Below, in pieces: positions 17,402 through 25,178 of a DNA stretch of 34,539 bases (within the stretch, counting starts at the first letter, position 1; the number at the start of each line of letters is the position of its first letter). Position numbers and translations under genes: made by a program. This DNA comes from Lyngbya aestuarii BL J. GTDB taxonomy: Bacteria; Cyanobacteriota; Cyanobacteriia; Cyanobacteriales; Microcoleaceae. The stretch is from contig NZ_AUZM01000063.1 of assembly GCF_000478195.2 (NCBI RefSeq), forward strand, positions 1 to 34,539, read 5' to 3'. The notes beneath the pieces are model-generated. The model worked only from the letters and a program-made list of their open reading frames with translations. It did no database searches and was not told the origin of the DNA.

Positions 17402-18653
17402 ATGATACTCACTTACGTCTACCGAATCAAGCCCAGTACCGAACAGATAGCCACGATTGAAAAGTGGTTAGAACTGTTGCGTCGTCACTGGAACTACGCG
17501 CTCGGTGAAAGGCTTGATTGGTTAAATAGGACTCGTTGTCAGAGTGATAGGTGCAGTATTATCAGTGAGCCGATTGGGGATATACCTGAACCAGTAACAT
17601 ACTACACTCAGCAATCAGCTTTAAAAGAAACTAAGCGGTTGTTCCCGGAGTACAAAAAAATCTACGCAGAGACGCAACAGGTTAACCTACAGCGGCTTAA
17701 CAAAGCCTGGGAACGATGGAGAAAACCGGATGCGACCGGAAAACGTGGAGGGCGACCTCGGTTCAAAAAACAAGGTCAATTACGGTCATTTGTGTTTCCG
17801 CGAGTAAACAACTCCAAAGCAGGAGCGCATATCAAAGATGGAGTGCTTAAGCTGAGTCGGATTGGTGAGATACCTGTGGTGATGCACAGACCCATACCGG
17901 ACGGTTTTACTCTCAAACAATGTACCATCATCAAAAAAGCAGACGGCTGGTATGCCTGTTTTTCCGTGCAAGATGATACCGTCCCTGAGTTGTTACCTGT
18001 CGATGAGGTTAAATCTGCTGTTGGTATTGATGTTGGCTTAGAGAAGTTTCTGACCACATCAGATGGTGAGGCTGTTCCTATTCCACAGTTTTACCGTAAA
18101 GCGACTGATAAGTTGGCGACTGCTCAACGGGTCATGTCTCGTCGTGTGAAGGGGTCTAAAAATTGGGAGAAGGCTAAACAGAAAGTCGCTTTGTTGCACC
18201 TGCATTTAACCCGTTGCCGAAAGGAATTTCACTACCAGGTTGCACATTGGTTATGTAGTAAGTATGACTGTTGGTCATGAAAATTTAAACATCAAAGGAT
18301 TAGCTAGAACTCAGCTAGCAAAATCAATACATGATGCGGCGTGGGGAGCATTTCTGGAAATCTTACAGGCAGTGGCGGTCAAACGCGGTCTGATAGTTGA
18401 GAAAGTTGATCCACGAAGGACAAGCATTGAATGTTTCAATTGTGGAGTGAGAGTTGAGAAAAATCTGGCTGATAGAGTTCACAACTGTTCCAGTTGTGGT
18501 GTTTCGATTGACCGGGACTGGAACAGTGGTCTCAATATTTTGAATCGTGCATTAATGGCGGTTGGACTGCCGCTCAATGGCTGTGGTAAATCAATTATTG
18601 ATATTGAGGAGCAGCAAGTCTCATTCGTGAGTTTGAAGAAGCCCACATCATAA
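17402..18653 (+). pseudogene. tnpB: IS605 TnpB (RNA-guided nuclease family), frameshifted
   Basis: The first part (17402-18280) holds the N-terminal region and RuvC-I, VGIDVGLEKFLTTSDG, with the catalytic Asp at about residue 210. It ends prematurely just after WLCSKYD. The second part, in the next frame from about 18268, continues ENLNIKGLARTQLAKSI, the zinc ribbon CFNCGVRVEKN..HNCSSCG and the RuvC-III block SIDRDWNSGLNIL. The reading frames join if two bases (for example a repeated AC after the GAC at 18263-18268) are restored. This would give YDT followed by four residues to the RuvC-II Glu, as in relatives. The break therefore falls beside the second catalytic residue. An intact protein would have about 417 residues. 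Confidence 0.88.
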
Positions 18654-18671
18654 TCTCTGATTTGATGTGGG
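18642..18671. repeat. Right-end hairpin of the IS605-type element
   Basis: CCCACATCA (18642-18650) pairs perfectly with TGATGTGGG (18663-18671) around the loop TAATCTCTGATT. The tnpB stop codon (18651-18653) begins the loop. In TnpB systems the guide RNA comes from this 3' end and runs into the flanking DNA, so a guide, if any, would start shortly after 18671. Confidence 0.78.
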
Positions 18672-18828
18672 AGTAGTCACTGATTACAGAATTATTACAG
18701 ATTGTTCAATCGAGGGTTTCTCTAATTTGTTAATAAATGTTAAAGTAAAAAAAGTAAAAGCTGAAAACCTTGTCCCTAAGCCAAGCGAAGGAGCGGCAAC
18801 AGAGGACGTACTACATAAAGGACTGACT

Positions 18829-19278
18829 ATGCTACCTCAACCGATTTTCGACAATCGCGCTCTCAACGAATCATTCTATCAAGCTTTAATCAATCGTTTT
18901 CACGACTCTTTGAACCTCGCGACCCAAAGCCGACTCGGAGAATGTAGTTATGGTATGGTTCCGAGTCCAACTGGAGTTATGACCGCAGCACGCGGTCATC
19001 GGCAAGCCCCGCCTTTTCAAGGCGGGGAACCGATGACCTTTATGATCATCGCTCCTTCTCGCCTAATTGCAGAACAATTGGTTCAAGAGATCGGGATCAT
19101 CTTGCAGCGAGTCAGCACCCTAATGGCAGGTATAGGACAAGTTGGAGTATGTATTGCTCCTTCCCAAGAAGCAGTAGAGCGTTCAGACTCATCGAAACAA
19201 TCTGAACACTCTCCCCAAGTTCCACCTCGTAATATGGCTTGCAAAATCTTTCCCATTACTTCAGACTTAGATTCTTAA
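18829..19278 (+). CDS. Unrecognised protein carrying an in-frame palindromic insertion
   Basis: 149 residues from the ATG at 18829 (MLPQPIFDNRALNESFYQAL). The frame is open back to a GTG inside the IS right-end hairpin at 18667, but that upstream part looks non-coding. I do not recognise the family. The core reads as an alternating hydrophobic, helix-rich soluble domain: FYQALINRFHDSLNLA, then MIIAPSRLIAEQLVQEIGIILQRVSTLMAGIGQVGVCI. The end is Ser/Gln-rich. Between the MT of GVMT and FMIIAPS, an 18-residue segment (AARGHRQAPPFQGGEPMT) is encoded by a 54-base hairpin insertion that keeps the frame. The gene sits beside an IS605-type element and is convergent with the GT2 gene. Confidence 0.6.
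   Translation: MLPQPIFDNRALNESFYQALINRFHDSLNLATQSRLGECSYGMVPSPTGVMTAARGHRQAPPFQGGEPMTFMIIAPSRLIAEQLVQEIGIILQRVSTLMAGIGQVGVCIAPSQEAVERSDSSKQSEHSPQVPPRNMACKIFPITSDLDS
18979..19038. repeat. 54-base palindromic element inserted in a coding sequence, flanked by ATGACC
   Basis: ATGACC occurs at 18979-18984 and 19033-19038, exactly 54 bases apart. Between them GGTCATCGG (18994-19002) pairs with CCGATGACC (19030-19038), with an inner CCCCGCC (19007-19013) / GGCGGGG (19021-19027) stem and a TTTTCAA loop. An alternative hairpin uses ATGACCGC (18979-18986) and GCGGTCAT (18992-18999), so two folds compete for the same arm. The structure resembles small mobile palindromes and IS200/IS605-derived hairpins of cyanobacteria. 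Confidence 0.75.
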
Positions 19279-19299
19279 GCCTTGAGCCTCAGCTAAGAA
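19272..19299. terminator. Hairpin between two convergent genes, covering both stop codons
   Basis: TTCTTAAGC (19272-19280) and GCTAAGAA (19292-19299) pair with one bulged base around CTTGAGCCTCA. It overlaps the stop of the + strand gene (19276-19278) and that of the - strand GT2 gene (19293-19295). There is no clear T run, so a bidirectional terminator is possible but weak. Confidence 0.4.
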
Positions 19300-20339
19300 C
19301 GCGGGGTGAGATGCTGAGATTTAGAGTTTTTTGTCGTCACGACTTCTCGAACTCGATAAATGGGTCGATTTTGAGACTCGTGGTAAGTTCGCATCAACAC
19401 CTCAGCTAAGAGGCCAAAGCTGAAAAGTTGAATACCCGTTAGGGTGAGTAAAACAGCGAGGATCAGCAGAGGACGATCACCAATACTCTGACCTAAACCG
19501 TATTTGAGGAACGTCAAGTACATTCCAGACAGAACCCCAACTAACAGCGAAAGCATACCCAGTAACCCAAAGACGTGCATGGGTCGAGTGAGGAACTTTT
19601 TTATAAAGGAAATCGTTAACAAATCCATCACCACTCGGAAGGTGCGATCCAAGCCATACTTGCTGTGACCAAACTGACGAGCATGATGACGCACAGGTAT
19701 TTCTGTAATTCTCGCCCCTTCAATCACAGCCAAAGCGGGTAAAAATCGGTGTAACTCCCCATAGAGTTTGAGATCGGCCGCCACCTCAGCCCGATAAGCT
19801 TTTAAAGAACAGCCATAGTCATGAAGTTTGACATCTGTCATCCGTCCAATGATCCAGTTGGCAATTTTTGACGGCAGTAATCGTGTTAAAGCCTTATCCT
19901 GTCTGTTTTTACGCCATCCACTCACCACATCGTAGCCTTCATTGAGTTTATCTAGCAGCATGGGAATATCGGCCGGATCATTTTGCAAGTCCCCATCAAG
20001 AGTAACAATTACCTCACCGCGAGAATGATTAAATCCAGCCGACATTGCCGGAGTTTGTCCATAGTTGCGTCGGAGAATCACCGCTTTCAAAATGGGATTA
20101 GTCGCGGCGAGTTTTCGGAGAAGATCGGTTGATCCGTCTCGGGAACCATCATCAACACAAATCAATTCATAGGTTAAACTGGTTTGCTCTAAGCTGTTTT
20201 GAATCGCCTCAATTAGTCTAGGAAGACTTTCAACCTCATTGTAAATCGGTACAACAATAGAAATTTGAGGGGTTTCGATAGTTTCTGGGGAGAGAGGGTG
20301 AGAGGAGAATGGCTCTACTGAGGTGTGTAAACTATCCAT
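19293..20339 (-). CDS. Polyprenyl-phosphate glycosyltransferase, GT2 (DPM1/GtrB/ArnC-like)
   Basis: 348 residues. The GT-A domain begins ISIVVPIYNEVESLPRLI, with ELICVDDGSRDGSTDLL (nucleotide binding), VIVTLDGDLQNDP (the catalytic DxD region) and HDYGCSLKAYRAEV, diagnostic of the branch that loads a sugar onto undecaprenyl or dolichyl phosphate. Two hydrophobic segments near the C-terminus (VFGLLGMLSLLVGVLSGMYL, then LLILAVLLTLTGIQLFSFG) anchor it in the membrane. The sugar cannot be predicted. The GT39-type gene upstream on the same strand is the natural consumer of such a lipid-linked sugar. The N-terminal 30 residues are Ser/Pro-rich. Confidence 0.88.
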   Translation of the reverse strand: MDSLHTSVEPFSSHPLSPETIETPQISIVVPIYNEVESLPRLIEAIQNSLEQTSLTYELICVDDGSRDGSTDLLRKLAATNPILKAVILRRNYGQTPAMSAGFNHSRGEVIVTLDGDLQNDPADIPMLLDKLNEGYDVVSGWRKNRQDKALTRLLPSKIANWIIGRMTDVKLHDYGCSLKAYRAEVAADLKLYGELHRFLPALAVIEGARITEIPVRHHARQFGHSKYGLDRTFRVVMDLLTISFIKKFLTRPMHVFGLLGMLSLLVGVLSGMYLTFLKYGLGQSIGDRPLLILAVLLTLTGIQLFSFGLLAEVLMRTYHESQNRPIYRVREVVTTKNSKSQHLTPRS

Positions 20340-20796
20340 AAGTTGTTATTTCAGCAATTAATGATGGGTTGAGGTTTAGGTGTTCAACAGAATTATCAAT
20401 TATGAATTATCAATTACAAATTGATGACCTGAAAGTTTGGGGGAAATCCAACGAATTATCAGTGATCAATTATCAATTATGAAAATTGAAGAATTGAGAG
20501 AACAAAAGAGATCTCTATCCTTGCCTCAATCAATCTGGTGCTTCCGAACGCGATTTGGCTTCGACTGTGGGACTTGAATTGAATTCAAGTGAACGGACAA
20601 GTTCGGCAATTCTACATTGATAATTTTTTCCCCTTTTCATCATTCAGAATTCTACATTCATAATTAAGTTAAACTTGGTCTATAAAAAGTGGCTGATCTG
20701 TATTAAAGAAAGCCGTGAGTTGATGCTAACCAGAACTAGATTTTTTCTAGATTAAAAGGTTGAGGAACCATTACATTCTCCGACTCTAGCAACGCC
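20340..20796. other. Gene-free spacer with AT-rich near-repeats between GT39 and GT2 genes
   Basis: About 455 bases. It holds repeats of AATTATCAATTATGAATTATCA-like sequence (20390-20425 and again 20453-20488) and a pair of AATTCTACATTSATAATT units (20608-20625 and 20648-20665). A short CTAGA/TCTAG hairpin lies at 20736-20750. These look like decayed intergenic repeats common in filamentous cyanobacteria. No coding sequence is credible. Confidence 0.55.
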
Positions 20797-22455
20797 TTAT
20801 CTGCGAGTATAAACTGGGGAGATCTGACCCGAACCCTGATCTGGGGCTAGCGGGGAGAAAGATTGAGTAGAATTTGGCGTTCTCAAAGAAAGATCGATCC
20901 AAACATATTCTAAACTTTTTAAGACTTGACGGTCTTGAATCTCAAAGGATTCTCCCAGCAAAACTTGAGACATTCGATCCAATTCGGCAGCTTGCTTGTT
21001 GCAATTAGACCAACACAATAACCAGAGGCGATCTGGAGTTTGGGAAGATTCAGCCCCATCTTGGACTCGAAAAGACTGTTTATCGGCTTGAAACTGGGGA
21101 ATTTGATTTTTAAACTCCACATGGTAGACGGGTAGCGAACCCTGATAGTAACGTTGGAAGGCGTAGTCATACCCCAGAGGTATGGAGTAAACTAAAATGG
21201 CATCGTTGGGCTGTTTATTCTCTTCAATGATCTCAACTGCCCCTTTCCAGTCAGTACGGTACGAAGTCGTGTAGTAAGCCGATAAGCCTCCCGATACGGC
21301 AACAAAATAGGCCACTGCTATAACCATAGCTAATAATCGCCGCCAATACCAAATCATTACAAAACCAGCCGCCAGGAGAATCAAGAGGTAGGGATCAACA
21401 AATAGCAAGTAACGCGACTTCCAAATCGGATCGGAAATATAGGAAAGAATCAGCGTACAAGTAACAGGCAATAGTCCCCAAAATGCCACCCAGCGCAATT
21501 TTTCCGAGCGTTGCTGATCGGCGACGAGGGAGTACAATGCCACCGCCAAAATCCCAATTAAGACCAGTGTAAAACCTGCATAAAACAGGAGACTCAACGC
21601 TTGGGTCGAGAATAATTTGTTCAATAATGAAGTATCACTCAACCCCTCGTTTTCTAGCGCAATTGTATTTGAGTTGATTAAGTTTCTCAAGGGCCAGTAA
21701 ACCGTCACTTGAACCAGTTCGCCGACAACCGCCAGCAAACCCGGTCTGGAATACTGACCGGCCGTCGTTTCCATATACTCGCCATAGGCGCCCCCAGCCG
21801 TCATCGACAACACCACAGGAAAAAACGAAAGACTAACCACCCCCATGCTCACCGCCGATACCACAAACCAATGGAGTTGTTTGCGAAACTGCCAGGCTAA
21901 TAAAATCGTATCGGGTAATAAAATCAAGACATTGTTGGCATTGCTGAGAAGCAAACCAATTCGCGCCAGAATCCATAGACCCAGAGCCAGATAGGTTGGA
22001 CGTTCTAGGAAATGACACAAAGCCAAACTACCCGCCACACTCAAGAAGGTAATCAGCCCATACATCCGAATTTCCTGAGCGTGATTGATGAATAAGGGCG
22101 ACAAAGCCATCATTAATGCCGCAATCACTCCCGTTGATTCACCCACGACCCGACAGCCCAGCCGATAGGTCAGCCAAACTGCACCAATAGTAAACACCAC
22201 AGACATTGATCTGAGCCAAGCGTCACTGCTTCCAAACTGCATCCAAAAATTGAGCAGCATATAGAACAGAGGACGATTGTAGGGAAAGCTGAATTGAAAA
22301 TCTTCTGAATCTCTGATACTGAGCATTTCATCAATATGTACCCCCTCGGTACCGAGTTGATAGAAACGCAGCACAATCGCTAATCCCATCACGATTGTTA
22401 TGGGAAGCCACTGTTTAATTGAACTGTCTTTCAATAAAAATTTGCTGTTGTACAT
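20797..22455 (-). CDS. Membrane glycosyltransferase of the GT39/PMT-ArnT type
   Basis: 552 residues from the ATG at 22455. The frame is open upstream to 22614 with another ATG at 22500. The 22455 start gives a normal N-terminus just before the first membrane helix, WLPITIVMGLAIVLRFYQLG. GVHIDEMLSI carries the Asp-Glu pair of the first periplasmic loop, expected to be catalytic. RPLFYMLLNFWMQFGSSDAWLRS and the repeated membrane segments fit family 39/PMT_2 transferases, which use polyprenyl-phosphate sugars outside the plasma membrane. The C-terminal ~150 residues are a soluble periplasmic domain. The acceptor (protein, lipid A or polysaccharide) is unknown. The GT2 gene downstream on the same strand would supply its donor. 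Confidence 0.8.
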   Translation of the reverse strand: MYNSKFLLKDSSIKQWLPITIVMGLAIVLRFYQLGTEGVHIDEMLSIRDSEDFQFSFPYNRPLFYMLLNFWMQFGSSDAWLRSMSVVFTIGAVWLTYRLGCRVVGESTGVIAALMMALSPLFINHAQEIRMYGLITFLSVAGSLALCHFLERPTYLALGLWILARIGLLLSNANNVLILLPDTILLAWQFRKQLHWFVVSAVSMGVVSLSFFPVVLSMTAGGAYGEYMETTAGQYSRPGLLAVVGELVQVTVYWPLRNLINSNTIALENEGLSDTSLLNKLFSTQALSLLFYAGFTLVLIGILAVALYSLVADQQRSEKLRWVAFWGLLPVTCTLILSYISDPIWKSRYLLFVDPYLLILLAAGFVMIWYWRRLLAMVIAVAYFVAVSGGLSAYYTTSYRTDWKGAVEIIEENKQPNDAILVYSIPLGYDYAFQRYYQGSLPVYHVEFKNQIPQFQADKQSFRVQDGAESSQTPDRLWLLCWSNCNKQAAELDRMSQVLLGESFEIQDRQVLKSLEYVWIDLSLRTPNSTQSFSPLAPDQGSGQISPVYTRR

Positions 22456-23499
22456 TAGGATGTCTATACCAAGTTGATGATGAACTTGAAACTCACGCAT
22501 TCGGTGCAAGCCTTTTCCAACTTTGGAACTGTAAAGCCAAATCAACCGATGATCCGCACTATCTCTATTGAGTCTATTGGTGATGTATAATCCCTGTCTC
22601 TTAACTCTGATCAATAACTTAGAGTTTTTAGCTCTTGCCTAGATGCTGCAAGAGTTCAACTGAATCCCAATCCCTTATTTCTGTTTTACTCCAAATCTTT
22701 CATAGCTCCAAATCACGATTTAGAATTGGTTTCAAGATAGAACCTCTCGAGCTAACGCTGAAAGCCGTCCTTGGGATACTGTCATTAAAAAGTGGATTGT
22801 CAACTCTGTTTAATTGTTTGAACATCTTCAACCGTGGGAAGTGTAGGACTTTTGACTCTGATTATCAGAATTTAATTGGACAACTCCTTTTTCTCTGCCA
22901 CACTTTTTTCGAGAAACATTATAACAAACTTGAGATATTTTTTACAGTTGATAGTTTTCCGGTTTGACGATGTGAAGTTGCTCAACTCATAACTCAGGCT
23001 TATTCAAGCAGATACTTTACAATAACTTTAAAAACAGCGACAAGTTTAAAGCTTTTGTAAAGATGGAACTCTACAGACAAGTCGATCAATAATGAGTTCA
23101 GTATTTTTTCTGAGTTTATAATAACTTGATTCCAGACTCTATAACTTAAAGATTCTGTAAAAATATTTGAGGGTATCAATTCTCCGACTTCTCTGTTGCG
23201 AGGACTCTCAATGGAAACCCCCCTCTCAGCCCTAACGAATTCTCTATTGTTGCCTAATCAATCATTTCACGCTCTTGAAAGTTTTTGGATCACCATCAAA
23301 CTCATAGTGTCTACTGAGTGCGCCCGATGTTTTGTCATTGAATGGATGAGACAGCAAACAAATTCCCGGCTTCTCTAGGAAACCGGGAGTGATGAGCATT
23401 AAATTCTACAATTCTAATGGAAGAATTTGAGGTAACACTTCTCAGCTTAGGAATATCTAACCTCAGAATCTATCCATTTGGGAAAGTGAGAGTAATCAA
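22456..23499. other. Long gene-poor stretch upstream of the GT39 gene
   Basis: About 1 kb with no convincing gene. Small ORFs at 22635-22967 and 23196-23378 lack family features or ribosome-binding sites and are not called. Near 23364-23388, TCCCGG and CCGGGA form a hairpin with additional TT/AA pairing and a CTCTAG-like loop, but no T run follows. The first 150 bases may instead code for an N-terminal extension of the GT39 protein. Confidence 0.4.
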
Positions 23500-23982
23500 T
23501 TATATATTTCCCTGAGATGTTTCTTGAGAACCCGTCGGAGAAACAACCTTACGCAAGAAGGTGATTTGTTGCTCAAAGTCTAAGGTTTCAAGTGCCGCTA
23601 ACAAGGTATCAGCTTTTTTATCAAATTGATAACCTTCGGGCATGGGAATGATTTCTCCGGTTTCCATTCCCTGAGCTAAACGATACCACAATAAAAGTTT
23701 AGTATTATCGCTTAAGGCTCCATATTCACGGGCAATTTGATTGTTACTTTGTTCTAAGAAATCCCGTTGAATTTGGAGTTGATCGTCGTGAGAGAGTTCT
23801 TTGATTTGATTGTACAATCCTTCTGCAATCGGAGGTTCGGCTGCTCCTGGAGCCGCTGGTGTGATCGAACTTCCCATCTTAGTATACAGGAACCACAACA
23901 GCGCGAGTTGAGTATCGGTGCTGAATCCTTTAAACTCGTTTAATGCGGGAGTAACATCGTTTTTGAGTTGAGCAAATGTCAT
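23500..23982 (-). CDS. Helical carotenoid protein (OCP N-terminal-domain paralogue)
   Basis: 160 residues, equivalent to the carotenoid-binding N-terminal half of the orange carotenoid protein and lacking the NTF2-like C-terminal half. It aligns with OCP through LALLWFLYTKMGSSITPAAPGAA, NTKLLLWYRLAQGMETGEIIPMPEGYQ and FEQQITFLRKVV. The Trp and Tyr of LLWFLY, the Trp of LLLWYRL and the Arg of FLRK match OCP positions (Trp41, Tyr44, Trp110, Arg155) around the keto-carotenoid. Such standalone proteins (HCP1-9) carry a carotenoid and either quench singlet oxygen or phycobilisome excitation. Which subgroup this is cannot be told by eye. No C-terminal-domain homologue gene is in the window. It is preceded by a perfect AGGAGG. 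Confidence 0.92.
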   Translation of the reverse strand: MTFAQLKNDVTPALNEFKGFSTDTQLALLWFLYTKMGSSITPAAPGAAEPPIAEGLYNQIKELSHDDQLQIQRDFLEQSNNQIAREYGALSDNTKLLLWYRLAQGMETGEIIPMPEGYQFDKKADTLLAALETLDFEQQITFLRKVVSPTGSQETSQGNI

Positions 23983-23995
23983 AGAACATCCTCCT
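23983..23995 (-). promoter_or_regulatory. Strong Shine-Dalgarno of the helical carotenoid protein gene
   Basis: On the - strand AGGAGG (23990-23995) lies seven bases before the ATG. A perfect site is unusual among the genes of this window and supports both the start and high expression. Confidence 0.75.
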
Positions 23996-24396
23996 GTTTA
24001 ATATCAAAAAAATTGGAAATATGGTCAAAAGCAAAAATTAAAAAGTTGTCATTTAACCAACCTGTCACATATCTTAATAAATATAAATTATCTTCTCATC
24101 CTCCTAGAGTAAGAGAGATCAATTAGGAAAACAAATGCTGTGGAGCAAAGTAAAAGAAAGCATCTATTCAACTCGAAGCATCCCCCAAAAGAAAGATTAT
24201 TGACTGAAGTTGAGTGAGTCACAATATTTGAATACAATCTGATCACAGAGAAAATACAGATAATATTTGATCCATGAATTGATCCATGAACGTCCAGACT
24301 CATTTCAGGGGGGTTTATGGCAGAGGAAAAAGATCAGACCGTGACAATACGACTCAAATCAGTTACCCTACAAAAGTCAAGTATAAAAGTAGAATC
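23996..24396. other. Gene-free stretch between the HCP gene and the EVE pseudogene
   Basis: About 400 bases. It contains the upstream region of the carotenoid protein gene and a short 28-codon frame from an ATG at 24317 (begins MAEEKDQTVTIRLK) that ends in TAG. I find no family resemblance in it. An ORF on the - strand at 24088-24303 is Cys/Ser-rich and not credible. Confidence 0.35.
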
Positions 24397-24808
24397 GTGC
24401 TAGACTAGCTATTTAAAGGAAATCCTAAATATTATCGAGTCCTCGATGCGATCGCTGACTTTGAACAGATGCCTTGGTTAGTGACGGGCTACAGTAAAGA
24501 AATGAACATCGGTCAGGGGGTTCGCGCTTTGGGTTTCCGGAAAAAAAGCCGGAACTTATGCCACAGTAGAAATTGTCTCTCTAGCTGAGAAATTAGAGGA
24601 GATTCCGGATCGCAATTACGGGATCGATAAAAGTCGTTTAGGAATCAAACCGCAAGCGATCATACGCTTTACTGCCAAATTCATAGAAAAACCGCTATTG
24701 CGGGAACAATTAAAACTCGATCCCGTCTGGGAAGACTTACTGATAATTCGCGCCCCCAAGAGTACAAATTTTAAAGTGACTCCTCAACAGTGGCAACGAG
24801 TTGATTAA
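24397..24808 (+). pseudogene. EVE-domain protein, degraded (nonsense plus frameshift)
   Basis: Translating 24409-24527 and then 24529-24805 with one T removed gives an almost complete EVE (PUA-like) domain: LFKGNPKYYRVLDAIADFEQ, MPWLVTGYSKEMNIGQGV, then after the shift WVSGKKAGTYATVEIVSLAE, DKSRLGIKPQAIIRFTAKF and IIRAPKSTNFKVTPQQWQRV, ending at TAA 24808. Two lesions are seen. A TAG at 24406-24408 stands where relatives have the Trp of the opening WLF motif. An extra T in GCTTTGGG (about 24528-24531) shifts the frame. The possible start is a GTG at 24397. EVE domains are thought to bind modified nucleobases. Removing the two lesions would give a protein of about 136 residues, so decay seems recent. 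Confidence 0.8.
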
Positions 24809-25178
24809 GTGTTATCATAAAAAACATTAAAGTAATTTACTCCCTCCCTAAAACTCATATAAATTATAGTGAGTTTAAGTGATACAGGTGTAGGGAGATA
24901 GTTCCTTAAATCCATGCCCATCGGGCAGAACACACGCTTTTAAATATTCAGTAATATAAGATTTTTCTTAATCTGTAAACTATCCGGATTATAGAGATGA
25001 ATCCTGGAGAATAGATACAGGTGTGGGTAAAAATATCAGCAGCAGAATTTAAGAATATCAGGGTAGTCCAATTAACTTTCTAATTCAACTTATCAAATTG
25101 ATCAGGGAACAGCTTACTGCATAAACGCTTTGGTTTAGCACATAACGGTGTGAATTCTGTAAGTTCCTATAGAAAATA
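24809..25178. other. Gene-free leader region of the RTX gene with a folded element
   Basis: About 370 bases with no coding sequence. It contains the nested inverted repeat at 24844-24897, an 11-base direct repeat GATACAGGTGT at 24881-24891 and 25014-25024, and presumably the promoter of the downstream RTX-TPR gene series. There is no clear Shine-Dalgarno before the RTX start. Confidence 0.45.
24844..24897. repeat. Nested inverted repeats upstream of the RTX gene
   Basis: CTCCCTA (24844-24850) pairs with TAGGGAG (24891-24897). Directly inside, AAACTCATAT (24851-24860) pairs with ATAGTGAGTTT (24866-24876) with one bulged G and an AAATT loop. The segment AAGTGATACAGGTG is left as a one-sided internal loop. 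It could be a structured leader or the tail of the EVE pseudogene transcript. Confidence 0.5.

Larger units (their letters stand above)
16921..18671. mobile_element. IS605-type (IS200/IS605 family) insertion sequence, minimal extent
   Basis: Divergent tnpA (HUH Y1 transposase) and tnpB genes lie between two subterminal hairpins of matching design. The left hairpin is at 16921-16950 and the right at 18642-18671. Each has a nine-base-pair stem and a 12-base loop, TAATCTCCGATT on the left and TAATCTCTGATT on the right, differing at one base. Each loop contains the stop codon of the neighbouring transposase gene. The coordinates span hairpin to hairpin. The true cleavage sites lie some bases outside and I could not fix them. 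tnpB is frameshifted, while tnpA looks intact. Confidence 0.85.

Noticed and set aside
22635-22967. 110-codon ORF upstream of the GT39 gene
   Set aside because: No family resemblance, no ribosome-binding site, Cys/Phe/Ser-rich composition unlike neighbouring proteins. It may simply be spacer.
23196-23378. 60-codon ORF ending in the CCCGG/CCGGG hairpin
   Set aside because: Composition looks random and nothing recognisable is encoded.
24088-24303. 71-codon ORF on the - strand between the HCP gene and the EVE pseudogene
   Set aside because: Cys- and Ser-rich with no recognisable motif or start signal; likely chance.
24881-25024. Possible CRISPR array from the repeated GATACAGGTGT
   Set aside because: Only two copies, 133 bases apart, with no regular spacers and no cas genes.
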